NCBI GenBank assembly: GCA_021186555.1
Contig: JAJKFL010000004.1
Span: 24,518,406 to 24,582,405 of the forward strand
DNA: 64,000 bases
Source of the DNA: Reticulitermes speratus
Lineage: Eukaryota; Arthropoda; Insecta; Blattodea; Rhinotermitidae
Direction: 5' to 3'
The notes beneath the pieces are model-generated. The model was not told where the DNA came from. It made no database searches and worked only from the letters and a program-made list of their open reading frames with translations. How positions within the stretch are numbered: position 1 is the first letter of the stretch; the number at the start of each line of letters is the position of its first letter. Made by a program: the position numbers and the translations under genes. This document shows, piece after piece, positions 36,422-48,191 of this stretch.

Positions 36422-36660
36422 GGCCGTGCCATGGCTCAGGCGGTTAGTCCACTGGGACTTTTGGTGGACAAAGTGGCACTGGGACAGGTTTTTCCCTCCA
36501 AGTACTTCAGTTTTCCCCTGTCAATTTCATTCCACCGGTGCTCCATTACAAGGAAAAACGGAAAAAAACTAATCATCTTCATCACAGGGTTGCACAATAA
36601 GCCTCAAGACTGCGGTGCGTCCGTAGCATCTGCTGCGGGGCTCTTCACCAAAAAAAAATC
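36422..36660 (+). mobile_element. tRNA-derived SINE, family A, lacking its B box
   Basis: Starts ggccgtgccatggctcaggc, then ggttag jumps directly to tccactgggacttttggtgg, omitting about 50 bp that in other copies contains the B box and the gggttcgatccc sequence. The rest of the body and an A8-9 tail are intact. It is flanked by a perfect 15-bp duplication AGTACCACAGAAGGC (36410-36424 and 36661-36675), so the insertion is recent. A 204-codon frame through it (36170-36784) is an accident of the SINE sequence. Confidence 0.9.
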
Positions 36661-36675
36661 AGTACCACAGAAGGC

Positions 36676-37270
36676 TAACTACATCAGGGATGATAAACCA
36701 ATGACATGCGTAAACAAAGTGGCACGAGAAGCGAATTTAAACTGGCATTTAAACGTGTTAAATAGGCTGACATTCCCCAGGTAAACGAAACTAATTACAA
36801 GCAAAGAGCAGCAAAGAAAATTCACCCTTCGCCTGTGTATAGGCTCAACTGACTCATTGGTAATGTTTAAATTTACAAATAAAGCTGTTTGTACAGCCGG
36901 TTATTCAAAAAATTTCCTACGTGCTGAAAATGTGACACTCGTATGAAATACATTATTTTTATAAACTTATTTCCTTTAATGAAAATTATAGCAGGACTGT
37001 TTACGTCTTAAAATTCCGCCTAAAAATCTCCCAAGCTCATAAACGCCCTCGCTGCTAAAAAATTCTACGTGTTTATTACAGACCTTTCTTATGAATTTCT
37101 AGCATTTATGGCATTAAATTTATAAAGGTTTGGCATCCACGGATAACAGCAAACTGTTAGCTGCGGATAAGTGGAGAGGCTTGTTGAATGCGAAAATGGA
37201 GAGCAACTGTGGTTACGTTTGTTCCCTTTTAAAGACCCTTCTGGCTTAATTAAGATAAACGACGTAAAAA
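36676..37270. other. No recognisable feature
   Basis: No signal recognised between the SINE and the minisatellite. Confidence 0.4.
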
Positions 37271-37682
37271 CAAACCGCACACCTGATACACAAACGACGT
37301 ACAAACAAACCGCACACCTGATACACAAACGACATACAAACAAACCGCACACCTGATACACAAACAACGTACAAACAAACCGCACACCTGATACACAAAC
37401 GACGTACCAACAAACCGCACACCTGATACACAAACGACATACAAACAAACCGCACACCTGATACACAAACGACGTACAAACAAACCGCACACCTGATACA
37501 CAAACGACGTACAAACAAACCGCACACCTGATACACAAACGACGTACAAACAAACCGCACACCTGATACACAAACGACGTACAAACAAACCGCACACCTG
37601 ATACACAAACGACGTACAAACAAACCGCACACCTGATACACAAACAACGTACAAACAAACCGCACACCTGATACACAAACTA
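37271..37682 (+). repeat. 35-bp minisatellite, about 12 units
   Basis: The unit is caaaccgcacacctgataca plus caaacgacgtacaaa. Variation is limited to gacgt/gacat/aacgt and one acca for acaa, so the array is very homogeneous. Because 35 is not a multiple of 3, each long minus-strand frame cycles through all three phases of the unit. All three are stop-free, giving overlapping frames of 139, 163 and 195 codons rich in Cys and Val (CIRCAVCLYVVCVSGVRFV). These are almost certainly not genes. Confidence 0.95.
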
Positions 37683-37779
37683 TTCCACTCGTAGAAGAAG
37701 ACAGAATAAAGCGGGATACAATTTAGAGTCATGTAACACAAGTTATTGTGTTTTTAGACAAAAAATTTAAAATAACTCC

Positions 37780-37900
37780 CAAACTCTACATTACATACTA
37801 CATGCCCAATTCATACCATTCACCTTCATTTTATAACCCTAATAATATTTAGGTAAGTGGACAAATTATCACACTCTCCGTTTTCTTTCTCATTTTTCCT
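37780..37900 (-). pseudogene. LINE-A fragment
   Basis: The minus strand encodes YLNIIRVIK-stop-R-stop-MV-stop-IGHVVCNV, matching [24 protein letters not shown] of the LINE-A copy at 42.75 kb, with three stops. Confidence 0.5.
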
Positions 37901-38429
37901 TCCTCCTATTACTTTCCCGTGCAGATTTTATTCCCAGCACTCTATTCTCAGACACCTTTAATCAAAGTTTCTGCCCCAAGGCGAGATGAGCTTCCACATG
38001 CATATAAACAATATATAAAAATATTAATGTTTAGTTACTGTGATGGGAGAAAAACAGAGGAAATCTAATTCCCCCGCATACGTCACATCCATGCGGTCCT
38101 GCTGTAGCCTCCAGGCCAGTGAAGCAATGCAACTACTTCAGACTCATGCAAATGAAAACACATTTTACAAGGAATTCTTCCGCTCAGAAACCTGCATTGA
38201 TCTATTAATTATTCTAGAATACACTGACTGGACGGACTGTATTCATTACTTTAATTGCATTTGCTTAGTTGACACAAAAACACACGGACAGAATATCAGT
38301 TGCTTTTCTGAAAGTGGAAAACACATGTATAACCAGAGGCAGTTCATCGTATTTTCATGGAAGGATGGTAACATGTTTAAAAAAAATTATCCATTCCGTG
38401 CAATTGTGAAAGCCGGAACAGCATATTCA
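37901..38429. other. Unassigned; contains one 131-codon open frame
   Basis: The plus-strand frame 38040-38435 is among the longer non-repeat frames in the window. It shows no signal peptide, membrane segment or known motif, and its length is within chance expectation for 64 kb. I do not call it a gene. Confidence 0.3.
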
Positions 38430-38640
38430 GTATAGCGACTACGTTACGGGCTGGACTGCCGAAGAATAGCTGTTCGATTCTCGACAGAAACAAGACGGTT
38501 TCCTCTTCTCAAAATCGTCCAGACTGGCTCTGGGCCCACTGAGCCTCTTATTCATTGTGTACTAAGTGGAACTAAAACTCCACTCCCGCAATTCTTCACA
38601 GTGTGCATAGCAACAACTTTACCTTTACTCTAAAATTATA
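38430..38640 (+). mobile_element. tRNA-derived SINE, family D (diverged)
   Basis: gactacgttacgggctggac, then agctgttcgattctcgac (B-box-like), then cgtccagactggctctgggc and ccactgagcct, ending tttacctttactc. Collinear with 47089-47351. Confidence 0.65.
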
Positions 38641-39407
38641 TTTCTTGCGTCACTATAACGAGTGGATGTCCTGGACGTTACAATGGTAAGTGGCAGAGAA
38701 TAGGCGGGCATAGAAAATTTTGGCGAGAAGAAACCTGCAGAACCGCCCTCTTGTAAGACCACAGAGAAGATTGGGTTCTAGGTTAAAATGTATATTAGAT
38801 ATATCGGTTGTGAGGATGGAAGTGGTTGGAACTGTTTCAGTATCTTGTACAAGGCAGGCTTTAATATCGGCAGTACTGAACAGTCCCTCCCTGCTCCTGT
38901 AATGTTCATTATCGAAACCGATTTCAGACATCACAGGTAAATATTACTACACCGTAAGTACTACAGTATTATTATTCTCAAAAAATACATGCTGCATGCA
39001 GGAAACAATGTGCGAATTAAAATAAAATGTTTCAAATTTAGTGCGTAACTAGAAACATGTTTTATACATTTCAGATATCCAAATTACAACGAAATTATTA
39101 AACACGTAACTTAAAGGTCCTTATGCGAGATTTCAGGCTAATTATAACATGATTAATAGTGATGTTTTAGAATGTTAAATTAAATCGATGTTGCCTCGAG
39201 TTACAGATATACTTTCTTTTACATTTAAGCTTATATAATAAGCTGGGATAAATTTGAACTCAGAACTCACAACTGTCTCCTATCCCAGTGTAATTCGAAT
39301 GATAGAATTTAAACCCTTCTTCAGTGTTTCTGAAACACTGTGGAGCTCCTCCAGGGTACCAAACTGAACTTTTAAAGCAAATCTGAATTCAAGAGGGTAG
39401 GTATTAG
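38641..39407. other. No recognisable feature
   Basis: Only short overlapping frames near 38.65-38.93 kb. Confidence 0.4.
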
Positions 39408-39512
39408 CAAGATTAAGTCAGGTGGTTTAGATGGGTGAGCTATGTAGAACACATGGGAGACATTAGACATACATAAATTTTGGTTGGAAACCTAAAAGGA
39501 ATAGTCCTCTCC
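39408..39512 (+). pseudogene. LINE-A fragment
   Basis: The plus strand encodes RWFRWVSYVEHMGDIRHT-stop-ILVGNLKG, matching [14 protein letters not shown]...[10 protein letters not shown] in the copy at 42.78 kb. Confidence 0.5.
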
Positions 39513-41614
39513 ATGTGTTACATTCCGTCCTGTGAAGTCAAAGGTCGTACAGCAGGTCAAGAAACCCCTTGCCTTTTATGAAGTCTTAAAGTTTATGACA
39601 GTATTCCAAAGGTTTGACACTGAGGGACTTGAAAATATTTTGAAAGTGACTGCCCAGTTCTCAAGATCTTGCTTATTATTTGCCTTCTATTTATGCCGAA
39701 GTGTCACAAATATCTCACCAAATGCAGACAGAGACAGCCTTGATAACAGATGTCAAATTAGTTGCTGTCGTGCTTATCCTTATGAAGATAAATCTAGCAA
39801 ATATAATTCTATCACTCTATCTGCAAATATGGCAACAAAATCTTACGGTTCCAAAACGACAGGAAAGTTATTGACTACTTCCAAAGACGTATTTTATGAC
39901 ATGGAGTTCTCTGTGACAAATTTTATTTAGATGTTAGGGCTGTCTGTGAACTCTATGACTTAAACATTAACGGACAGGCTTCCGTTTACTCAGGAAGTCA
40001 GGCGCCGAGCTGCACTGAGGGCTAAAATCACATTAACCGGGACTGTAGCTATTAGTCAAAATTATAGGACATTTTTACACTGGTAATTTCATTACATCGG
40101 AGATAAATGCATCGAGAAAATAATGGAAGTACTGAATGCAACAAAAGTGGCTCTAGCAAAAGAAAGAGCTTTGTTTCTATTTTAACTTTTTTTCTCTTTA
40201 AGGAAAGCAAGTAGCCTGATGAGATTCTGAATGCGTTTGTGTACGTGTGTGTCTGTCTGTATGTATTGCGTGTCTCTTCTTTAAACTTTGAATCAATTCA
40301 CGGATTCTCAAGAAGCTTTATATGCATCATATTTCGCCCATTGGAAGCTACCAACAACGTTGTAATTTTTAATTCTAAGACTAGTAACAGCAACATGGTG
40401 GACGCACGGAACAGTGAGGTGTGAGCGACACTAACGATATTCAGCCAAAATTTAGAATACTCAAAATACGTATAATAATAAATCTTTAAAGAATATGAAG
40501 ATTAGTCAAGGTAGTTTCTTATGGAATTTAAATTAACATGGGGCAGTGCAAACTATGTCTTAACGTTCTATTTGATGGGGATTATTAATGAACAATTGAA
40601 GTGAAGTTAGGTACAGGGACATACCATAAAAGCAAGACAATATATGTAGCACTGTTTGTAAGTCACTAATGACAAATATACTGATGTTTCGAAATTTGAG
40701 GATTATACCCTAAAAATACAACGTAGATGGAATCAGCATTTAAGCAATAAACTCTACACGAAAATAAAATAAAATATCCACAATAACAGTAATAGTTCTA
40801 AAAATGCAGAACATTGTGCAACAGGATTTGCGATCATGAATAAAAATTTATGCAGCAGGACTTTTTCTTATTATTCTTATTGAAAATCCTTGTTCTACCA
40901 TTCGATCAAAATGGAGGTACACGTCCGCACATTCGGCCTTATGTACTTATGAGTACAGGTTGTCATAATATAGAAAGAACTGTTTTGATAATTAAGGGAC
41001 TACGATACGATCATTTATTTTTAAAGACTGTGAAACTAATTTATTTTTTGCATTTTTGAAACAACAGATATTTATTGTCTTTATTAACAAAAGTTATGCT
41101 AATATGTCGGAACGTAAACACATCTTACGTGCAGCAAAGATAATTCTCTCTACAATAATTGTTGACAGCATTATCTTTACTGCAGGTATGGCAGATTAAG
41201 GAAGACTTATTATTCCTTAATCCACCCTGCAGATTTCTATGTGCGTGTTAAACGTTACAAGTCTTATATTTCCACAAAAATGTACATCACCAAATGATCA
41301 CACGAAAACTTAATTCACTGCTCCGAAAGTATATGAGATAAAGAATTTAAAGGAATACACATTACTTCAGTTTCTACCTGCTTGAATTTATTTCTTCATC
41401 TTTTGCCTAATTTGTTACTGACATGAAAACTGACGGCTCCAACTTTTGTGTTTCACAGTGCATTGAGAAACAGACGTTGCATATGGAACTGACATTAGAA
41501 AACTAGTTCAAAATTGCTCAAACAAATGAAACGGAATAATTTTTATTATACATCTGTCGATATGTCTTCTATTGCAAGCTGAATTTCTGTATGTAATTAA
41601 AGATAAGAGAAATA
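39513..41614. other. No recognisable feature
   Basis: A 132-codon plus-strand frame (39532-39930) overlaps a second frame at 39680-39874 and has no domain signature. Confidence 0.35.
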
Positions 41615-41905
41615 AACTCAAAGATTTAGTAGGAAAACCTGAACGAAAAGACAACTTGGAAAACCTTGGCGTAAATGTAAAGATAGTTATTAAAATTGAT
41701 TGTGAGGAAAGAGGATGAGAAGGTGTGGACTGGATTCCGGTTGATCAGGTTAGGTACCAGTGGAAAACTGATGTAAATAGGGTTAGGGTCCCGTAAAATG
41801 CATATAACAAGACTATCCGAGCAAGTATTGGTTTCTCAACAGGGATTCTGATCTGTTGAGTTAGTTAGCCCTTCCACTCAGAAATCCAACGCGCAAAAGG
41901 GGGCT
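41615..41905 (+). pseudogene. LINE-A 3' end
   Basis: The plus strand encodes DLVGKPERK, then after decay EGVDWIPVDQVRYQWKTDVN and RVRVP-stop, corresponding to [28 protein letters not shown] and NLRVP-stop. The untranslated part (ggtttctcaacagggattct, gatctgttgagttagttag) parallels that after 43016. Confidence 0.65.
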
Positions 41906-42394
41906 ACTGTTCAGGACACTCTGTAATTAGGGACGCCAGCTAGCAAAAGTAGGTACCACGTAATCATAAAAATTAAAAACAAAACACGCACAGTGCTGTG
42001 CATAATTATGTTTTAATGTTTATGAATAAGTGAAGATGTAAACCGTCGAAAGGCAACATTACAATATAGGTACCACGTGTTTTTAAAACTTTACCAAATA
42101 TCTATGAATATCTGAAAAATACGCTTGTGGAATATTATATGAAGTGTGCAATAACTATGCCGGTTTTCACTAGCCTCAAGACGGCCACATACATCGCGTT
42201 AGATTTTTAGCTGTCAAGAACGCAATCAGTAAAAGGGAGAAGAGGGGGCAGAATGGTAAAAAGGTAACATCGGTAAATACATGGAAGAGTTTTCTCCTTG
42301 CGGACTTAAAATTAGGCTATCGATACCCCGGCATAATACAAATAAATTTTATGCTTGTATAAAATTAGAAGCACAACATAAATATAGATCATAA
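41906..42394. other. No recognisable feature
   Basis: No signal recognised. Confidence 0.4.
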
Positions 42395-43105
42395 ATCCTC
42401 TGTAAGGGTGGAACATTTCAAATATTTGGGAACAACCTTAACGAATCGCAATTCCATTCAGGAAGAAATTAAATTGAAGTCGGGGAATGCTTGTTATCAT
42501 TCGGTGCAGGATCTTCTGTCTTCCAGTTTGCTATCCAAAAATTTAAAGATTAAAATATGCAGAACTCTAATTTTGCCTGTTGTTTTGTATGAGTGTGAAA
42601 CTTGGTCTCTCACACTGAGGGAGGAACATAGGCTGAGGATGTTCGAGAATAGGGTGCTGATGAGGATATTTGGGCCTAAGAGAGACGAGGTAACACGGAA
42701 GTTGAGAAGACTACATAACGAGGAACTTAATGATTTTTACTCATCACCAAATATTATTCGGGTGATCAAATCAAGAAGAATGTGGTGTGCCGGGCATGTA
42801 GCATGTAAGGGGGAGGGGAGAGGTGCATACAAGATTTTGGTGGGGAGGCCTAAGGGAAGGAAACCACTTGGAAGACCCAGGCGTAGATGGGAGGATAATA
42901 TTAAAATGGATCTTCAAGACGTGGGATGGGGGCATGGATTGGATTGATATGGCTCAGGATAGGGACAGGTGGCGGGTTCTTGTGAATGCGGTAATGAACC
43001 TTAGGGTTCCATAAAACGCGGGGAATTTCTGGACTAGCTGATGACCTGTTAGCTTCTCAAGAAGGACTCTGCTCCATGGAGTTAGTTAGGAGTTAATCAG
43101 AATGC
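42395..43105 (+). pseudogene. LINE-A reverse transcriptase C-terminus and 3' UTR (best copy)
   Basis: An open plus-strand frame of about 180 codons (42408-42947) reads [80 protein letters not shown] and [20 protein letters not shown]. This is the C-terminal thumb/tail arrangement of many insect LINE ORF2 proteins (YLG-T...LLYG-ETW...R-WLGHV-R...G-P-RRW). A single-base frameshift near 42930 moves the end ([25 protein letters not shown]) into the next frame, with the stop at about 43012-43014. The 3' UTR includes ggggaatttctggactagct. The catalytic YADD part is absent (5' truncation). A recent but dead copy. Confidence 0.85.
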
Positions 43106-43490
43106 AAAGGCTTGTCTATAGAAATACAAGCAAAGTGACGCGTTCCACAACACTGCCTAAATGCGGGCTCGTTCCTTCGCGTAAATATGATTAGGATTTA
43201 CTGTACCCTCTAAAAACCACTGAAGTTTAGACTCCTTCGTGGCCAATGTAATTCATGAATTCAAATTACGATATATGATATTCCCACCGCCCATCATATT
43301 TGCACATTAAGTTACTTCCGCCAAGTTCCGTACGTTTTGCGTACAACTTGAACCTCTTCATACTTTAGGCACAACACGAAAGGCTGTTTGCAAGGTTACG
43401 TAAGGTACACGAGAAAACGAACCGACCTAAATAAACGTCACTGTCACGTTCTTATAATTACAAACAAAGGAATCTTGCAACAAAGATGTG
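43106..43490. other. No recognisable feature
   Basis: No signal recognised. Confidence 0.4.
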
Positions 43491-43498
43491 TATTGGTT

Positions 43499-43777
43499 TT
43501 TTTTTGGTGAAGGGCCCCGCAGCAGTTCCTACGGACGCACCGCAGCCTTGGGGCTTATTGTTCAACCCTGTGATGGAGATGATTAGGTTTTTTTCGTTTT
43601 TTCGTGTAATGGAGCATTGGTGGAATGAAATTGACGGGGGAAAACCGCAGTTCTCGGGGAAAACCTGTCCCAGTGCCACTTTATCCACCATAAATCCCAC
43701 ATGGACATACCCGGGATCGAACCCGGCCCTCCGCGGTGAGAGGCCGGCGACTAACCGCCGGAGCCATGGCACGGCCA
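43499..43777 (-). mobile_element. tRNA-derived SINE, family A, complete
   Basis: The minus-strand head is ggccgtgccatggctccggc; the B box is gccgggttcgatcccgggta; the body and 3' part are as in the other copies, with a T10 run (A tail) at the left. Flanked by TATTGGTT (43491-43498 and 43778-43785). The frames of 136 and 111 codons spanning it on opposite strands are SINE artefacts. Confidence 0.9.
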
Positions 43778-43785
43778 TATTGGTT

Positions 43786-44811
43786 GAGCCTGTTGATGTG
43801 TACAGCCTACACAACATTTGAGATGCTCGAGTAGGCCTGTACAATGCAGAAATTAATTGTCGAATCAAATAAATTAGCTATACTGAATTCGATAACTGGC
43901 ATTATTGCCTTATTTTTTGCTAAAATGACTTTACAAAATGCAGGGTTATAGTTTATGTTAAGATTACTAGCAGAATAATATTAAAGATTGATGTTTTAAA
44001 AATAAAAATTTGTTAAAAAAAATTGTTCATCTTATAGGCAATATTCTTGGGACAGTATTAAGGGGACGTAAGCTTGAGGAGCTTGCTTATGTAAGATGGC
44101 GACAGAAGGCATTGGCAGTGGACAGAGAGGAACGAGGCCAAGGCTCCCACAGGGCCGTAGAGGAAGTAGGAAGGAAGCTTGCTTACTGCTTGTAATATTT
44201 CTTAATTTTAATGAGAAGAAGAAGAGGAAGAAAAAGTAAAGAAAGAAAGAGAGAAAGTGGAGACAGCGACAGTGCATTTACTACATGAAAACAACATTTT
44301 TCGGCTCTGAATCTTCTCATGCAGTGCCCGATTGTCCTGCTGGTAAAAGTACGTTGAAGGTAAGATAGAGCGTGGAAAGTGAAGTTAATATAATAGGAAG
44401 GTGAATGTTTTGAGCAAGCAGCAGAAGAAAGCAGTTGATCAGTTACTGTATTTGGGATGATTTTCTATCTTTATTGGGAAGGTCGCCTTATGGCGGAGAG
44501 CTGATTACACCGGGAGGCCTGCAATGGGACGGAATTTTGGTGTCAACTTTGGAAAGACATGAGAAGCACGCAGACCAAAGTCAAATTTAGATACCAGCTG
44601 AATTTCCTTTGCTCTGTGACGGAGGGAAACCACGGAAACCCTTAATCGGTTTGACCGATCACAGGACTTTCCAGATTCATACTGTCTTCTAGACATGGGC
44701 CTTGCATTCAAGTATACGAAACCTAACGGCCGTTTCTATGTTTAATTTCTACATAGAATTTATCCTTTGGATGTATAACGAACACTTTGAGCGATATTAA
44801 CCACTAACGTT
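43786..44811. other. No recognisable feature
   Basis: A purine-rich stretch (gaagaagaagaggaagaaaa) sits near 44215-44250. The 61-codon frame ending at 44195 is basic and unassigned. Confidence 0.35.
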
Positions 44812-45060
44812 ATCCCTATACGTGCCTGGACAGGCCTTTAGGGCTCCAGGAGGTTGAGGCTCCCAGAATTTCTAGAAAATCGGCACATGAATGTGGTAAG
44901 GTTGTCAACCCTACGCACCTCTGGTACTCATTTCTGTTAGAGGCTAGGACGACCCGACGGCCATAATGATAGAATCCCAATGACCTCATCGAAATTCAAA
45001 CCCGCGACCTTCCGGCTTTTAGCGCAGTGCCTCAACTAACTGCGCCACTGCGTACCCCCG
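44812..45060 (-). mobile_element. tRNA-derived SINE, family E
   Basis: The minus-strand head is gggggtacgcagtggcgcag, then ttagttgaggcactgcgcta, with the B box ggtcgcgggtttgaatttcg. A and B boxes are well formed and normally spaced. The body contains ggccgtcgggtcgtcctagc and aggcctgtccaggcacgta. Single copy here, 3' tail not evident. Confidence 0.75.
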
Positions 45061-46132
45061 ACATTAACCACCGGAGTTTGAAAATCATCCGTCTTGTAAA
45101 TACCGATTTTGTTATTCATACGTGAGGAGGCCAATGTAAAAGCACTTTTCTGTACAGTATTCCTCGATTTACGAATGAACATTGCTTGTTTGAAAATTCA
45201 CAGCTTCGCACACTTGCCCTTCTAGGAAATGTAGCATTAAGATAAAAAATGAGTTCGAAGCATTGTTGTAATGCTGCTGACAGGTAAAAACCGAAGTACT
45301 CGCGGAAGAAACACTACCAGAGCTAAGATCGAGCGAAGCTTTTCGGAATATGTAAAGGTTGGGTTTCTCCTCCCAGAAAACACTCCACTATATATCTGAA
45401 ATTAATTCAGATAATGGTGTTCAGTAGCATTACAGGTACTTATCCTAAGAATCAAACGAAATATCAACGAACGATGATATTTTTGAAGTGTAAATTATGA
45501 CTGACGAGCACAGCCTACGTGTATGTACACACACTGACGCGGTGAACCATGCAGCTTAGCACCTCCCACAGTATAAGCTGCTTCGATTATAAAGCGCGAA
45601 GGTCCATTACAACAGGCGTCATGCAGGGACAAAGATGATATCCCAGCTGCTTAATTTATCATCTTGCGGGACCTAATCTGGCACAAGTGTAAGCAGGATT
45701 CATTCCGAAATCTTCCATAACCCCTGCACAGCGTACTGAATCTTGCATGACTATAAGTTTAACTTTGATTCCTAATTAAGAACTCATTCCTCAGTCATGT
45801 CTAAGTCTAGTAGAACTTCATAAATTAAGCTTGGCGGGTAGAGAAATTTTAGATATAGCCAACGTAAGACACATGAGGTTATAAACTAAGGCTATCAATC
45901 TGCGAATCGTCAGGAATGCCTTCGTATTACTTGTCATTGCCAATCATTTCCTAGGCACACAAATAGTCTCATGGAATACTGACGTTCTTGGAAAACCAGC
46001 AGTTGAATATACGGTCCAAAATTTCCCACTCCCTTAATGTAACTCCAACTAGCCTGTTACCGATCCATTTTCAGCCAGTTTAATCCACCCCGCGCCCTTA
46101 CTTTACCACTTGTTTTTTAGGCCTGTGTTACT
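45061..46132. other. No recognisable feature
   Basis: No signal recognised. Confidence 0.4.
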
Positions 46133-46400
46133 GTTACAATATAATTTACAAAAGTTTATTTTTCTCTTATCAATAGTACAGTCACAACCAACACATAAAC
46201 TTGTGACACGTAATCAGGCCACCGGTTTCAGCTCAAAGAACCATCATCAGGCCTATGACAGAAAACTATGAAAATCAAACTCCGTACATTTGATAAGAGT
46301 TTTGTGTATGTGTTGGTTGTGACTGTACTACTGATAGGAGTAAAATATACTTTTGCATGTACATACCAACGGGGATTTCTAATGTTACAATACAATTTAC
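46133..46400. mobile_element. Fold-back element flanked by 17-bp direct repeats
   Basis: Left arm 46161-46200 (cttatcaatagtacagtcac, aaccaacacataaac). Right arm 46303-46345 (gtgtatgtgttggttgtgac, tgtactactgataggag) is its inverted copy. Outside lie gttacaatataatttac (46133-46149) and gttacaatacaatttac (46384-46400), a possible long target-site duplication with one mismatch. One hammerhead-like motif lies between the arms. Confidence 0.7.
46225..46250 (-). repeat. Hammerhead-like motif (wobble stem)
   Basis: Minus strand: CTGATGA, T, GGTTC, loop TTT, GAGCT, GAAACCGGTGG. The stem GGUUC/GAGCU pairs at all five positions using G-U pairs. Confidence 0.55.
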
Positions 46401-47073
46401 TCATAGATGTCACAATTTTCCCTTCACATACACACGTTAATAAAAAATTATAATACCTCAGATCCGTGATGAAAAAGTTCAATTTCTACAACTGTCTCTC
46501 AATAAGGAATTTATAAAAAAATAGAACGATACCGCTCAATAGCCTTCATTTATATTTTCCTTGTATCTTAGAATGTGTCTATGATTTCAGCCAATTGTTT
46601 ACCCGTAAGAAATGCGCACATGAATTCTATTTGATAGACGATAAAGCGAAATATGTATTTTCTACACGTCGAGATTACTAATGCGGCATTTTATAAATTT
46701 AATGTCGGGACACATTATAAGTTTATGTGCCTTGGACCTGAAGTTTCCAGATACCTCAATCTTAATTCTTAATTTAAATTACGATGACCCTCCAATTTCA
46801 AATCCTACCTGTCCACGACTGTGGCGAGTTCTTGACTGAGCTGTTTCTTCCTCGGGGCTGCAGTCAGGCCACACGTCGGTCCAGGCACGCTGCCCATCTT
46901 CTTTATCATTGCTGACCACTGCAGCCATACGTGAACTTGTCCCCTCGCAATGCTTCTTACGGCTCTATAAGGCACCCTCCATGTCTTCTGTTTCAAGTAC
47001 GGACAAGGCACCGGTTCATTCATCAAAGACTTTGTAAATATCGCGAAAGTATAAGATGAAACTTTATAAATTC
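46401..47073. other. No recognisable feature
   Basis: No signal recognised. Confidence 0.4.
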
Positions 47074-47088
47074 TACATAATAATATGT

Positions 47089-47351
47089 CGACTCGCTACG
47101 GGCTGGACGGTCCGGGGATCGAATCCCGGTGGGGGAGAGATTTTCCTCAACTGTCCAGACCGGCCCTGGGGCCCACTCAGCTTCCTATACAATGGGTACC
47201 GGGTCTCTTTCCTGGGGGTAAAGCGGTCGGGGCGTGGAATTGACCGCCGACCCTCATCTAGTGCCAGGATTAAAGAATGAGTACAGTTATATCTCTACTC
47301 CCCCTCTGGGCCTCAATGGCCCGGTTCTAGGGAGAACTTTACCTTTATCTT
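47089..47351 (+). mobile_element. tRNA-derived SINE, family D, complete
   Basis: The head gactcgctacgggctggacg leads into the B box ccggggatcgaatcccggtg. The body is cagaccggccctggggccca, aagcggtcggggcgtggaat and catctagtgccaggattaaa; the 3' end is ctagggagaactttaccttt. Flanked by tacataataatatgt (47074-47088) and tacataataatgtgt (47352-47366), one mismatch in 15. This is the reference copy for the pieces at 34.1, 36.0, 38.4 and 62.8 kb. Confidence 0.85.
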
Positions 47352-47366
47352 TACATAATAATGTGT

Positions 47367-48191
47367 AATTACAGAAATAAAAAACTCTGCATGTGAAAGG
47401 TACCAGAAAAACACCACAGTCACTTAAATTCAAAATTTCCTCACACTGGCGTAATAGAGTGCGGTGGTATCGCAAGTGTAGGAAGTGCTGAGACATGCAG
47501 TGAAATAACCGTTCTCACTGCATACGCACAACACCATTACTTCAAATCCAGAACAGTATATATAGCTACAGACAAACTCGACATCTCACTTGTAATAACG
47601 CGGTGAACAAGGTCATGGTGAGCAAAGGGAAGTCACTTTTAAAATTAATTGTGGTATGTCGACAGAAAATCTGAAAGAAAATATTTTTACCACGTCACGG
47701 CTTTTATGAAAATTGCAATGACTCATTTTCAAAAGTGCTTTTAAAAAAATAAGCTCCCCTTAGTGAATGTTGGTAAAACTGGATGGTAGAGACTATGTAT
47801 CACATGAGGATATAACGTTTTGTTAACATCTAAAAATTTAGTCTCATTTAAACAGTGCAATTATTTCAAACTGCGTCATTAGGCAAATCCTCTAGCAAAG
47901 GATCCATACACCAACTTTTACTTGCTTCACATAGCTTGCATGCAAGTAGACATAAAGGTCCACAAAACAAATGTGCGTACTATAAATTGGTGATTGGCGT
48001 TTTCGTGATCAGAATACCAGATTTAGAGAACATTAGCTTATTCCATGTATTTACTTTGTAATTTCTAAAAGAGATCAGCCAGACAAAACGAAATACAGAA
48101 CAAAGACATGAATATAAATAACGGTAAATTTTATTACTCTTTTCTGCAGGAGATATTAAGACAGGTTTAGTGTCTCAGCATCTAATAACTT
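47367..48191. other. No recognisable feature
   Basis: No signal recognised. Confidence 0.4.

Noticed and set aside
36170..36784. 204-codon plus-strand frame, longest in the window
   Set aside because: Its middle third is a SINE with a 15-bp target-site duplication; the rest has no motif.
37089..37741. Three long minus-strand frames (139-195 codons) rich in Cys and Val
   Set aside because: They are three phases of a 35-bp minisatellite with no stop codon, not genes.
38040..38435. 131-codon frame as a possible host gene
   Set aside because: No domain, signal peptide or splice context; length compatible with chance in 64 kb.
39532..39930. 132-codon frame as a possible gene
   Set aside because: No recognisable family; follows a decayed LINE tail and overlaps another frame.
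42035..42056. gtgaagatgtaaaccgtcgaaagg as another hammerhead-like motif
   Set aside because: No stem pairing and GAAAG instead of GAAAC.
43458..43868. 136- and 111-codon frames on opposite strands
   Set aside because: Both run through a family A SINE.
44010..44195. 61-codon basic frame as a gene
   Set aside because: No homology recognised and a purine-rich stretch follows.
44985..45060. tRNA gene on the minus strand
   Set aside because: Good A and B boxes, but acceptor-stem pairing is poor and a SINE-like body continues.
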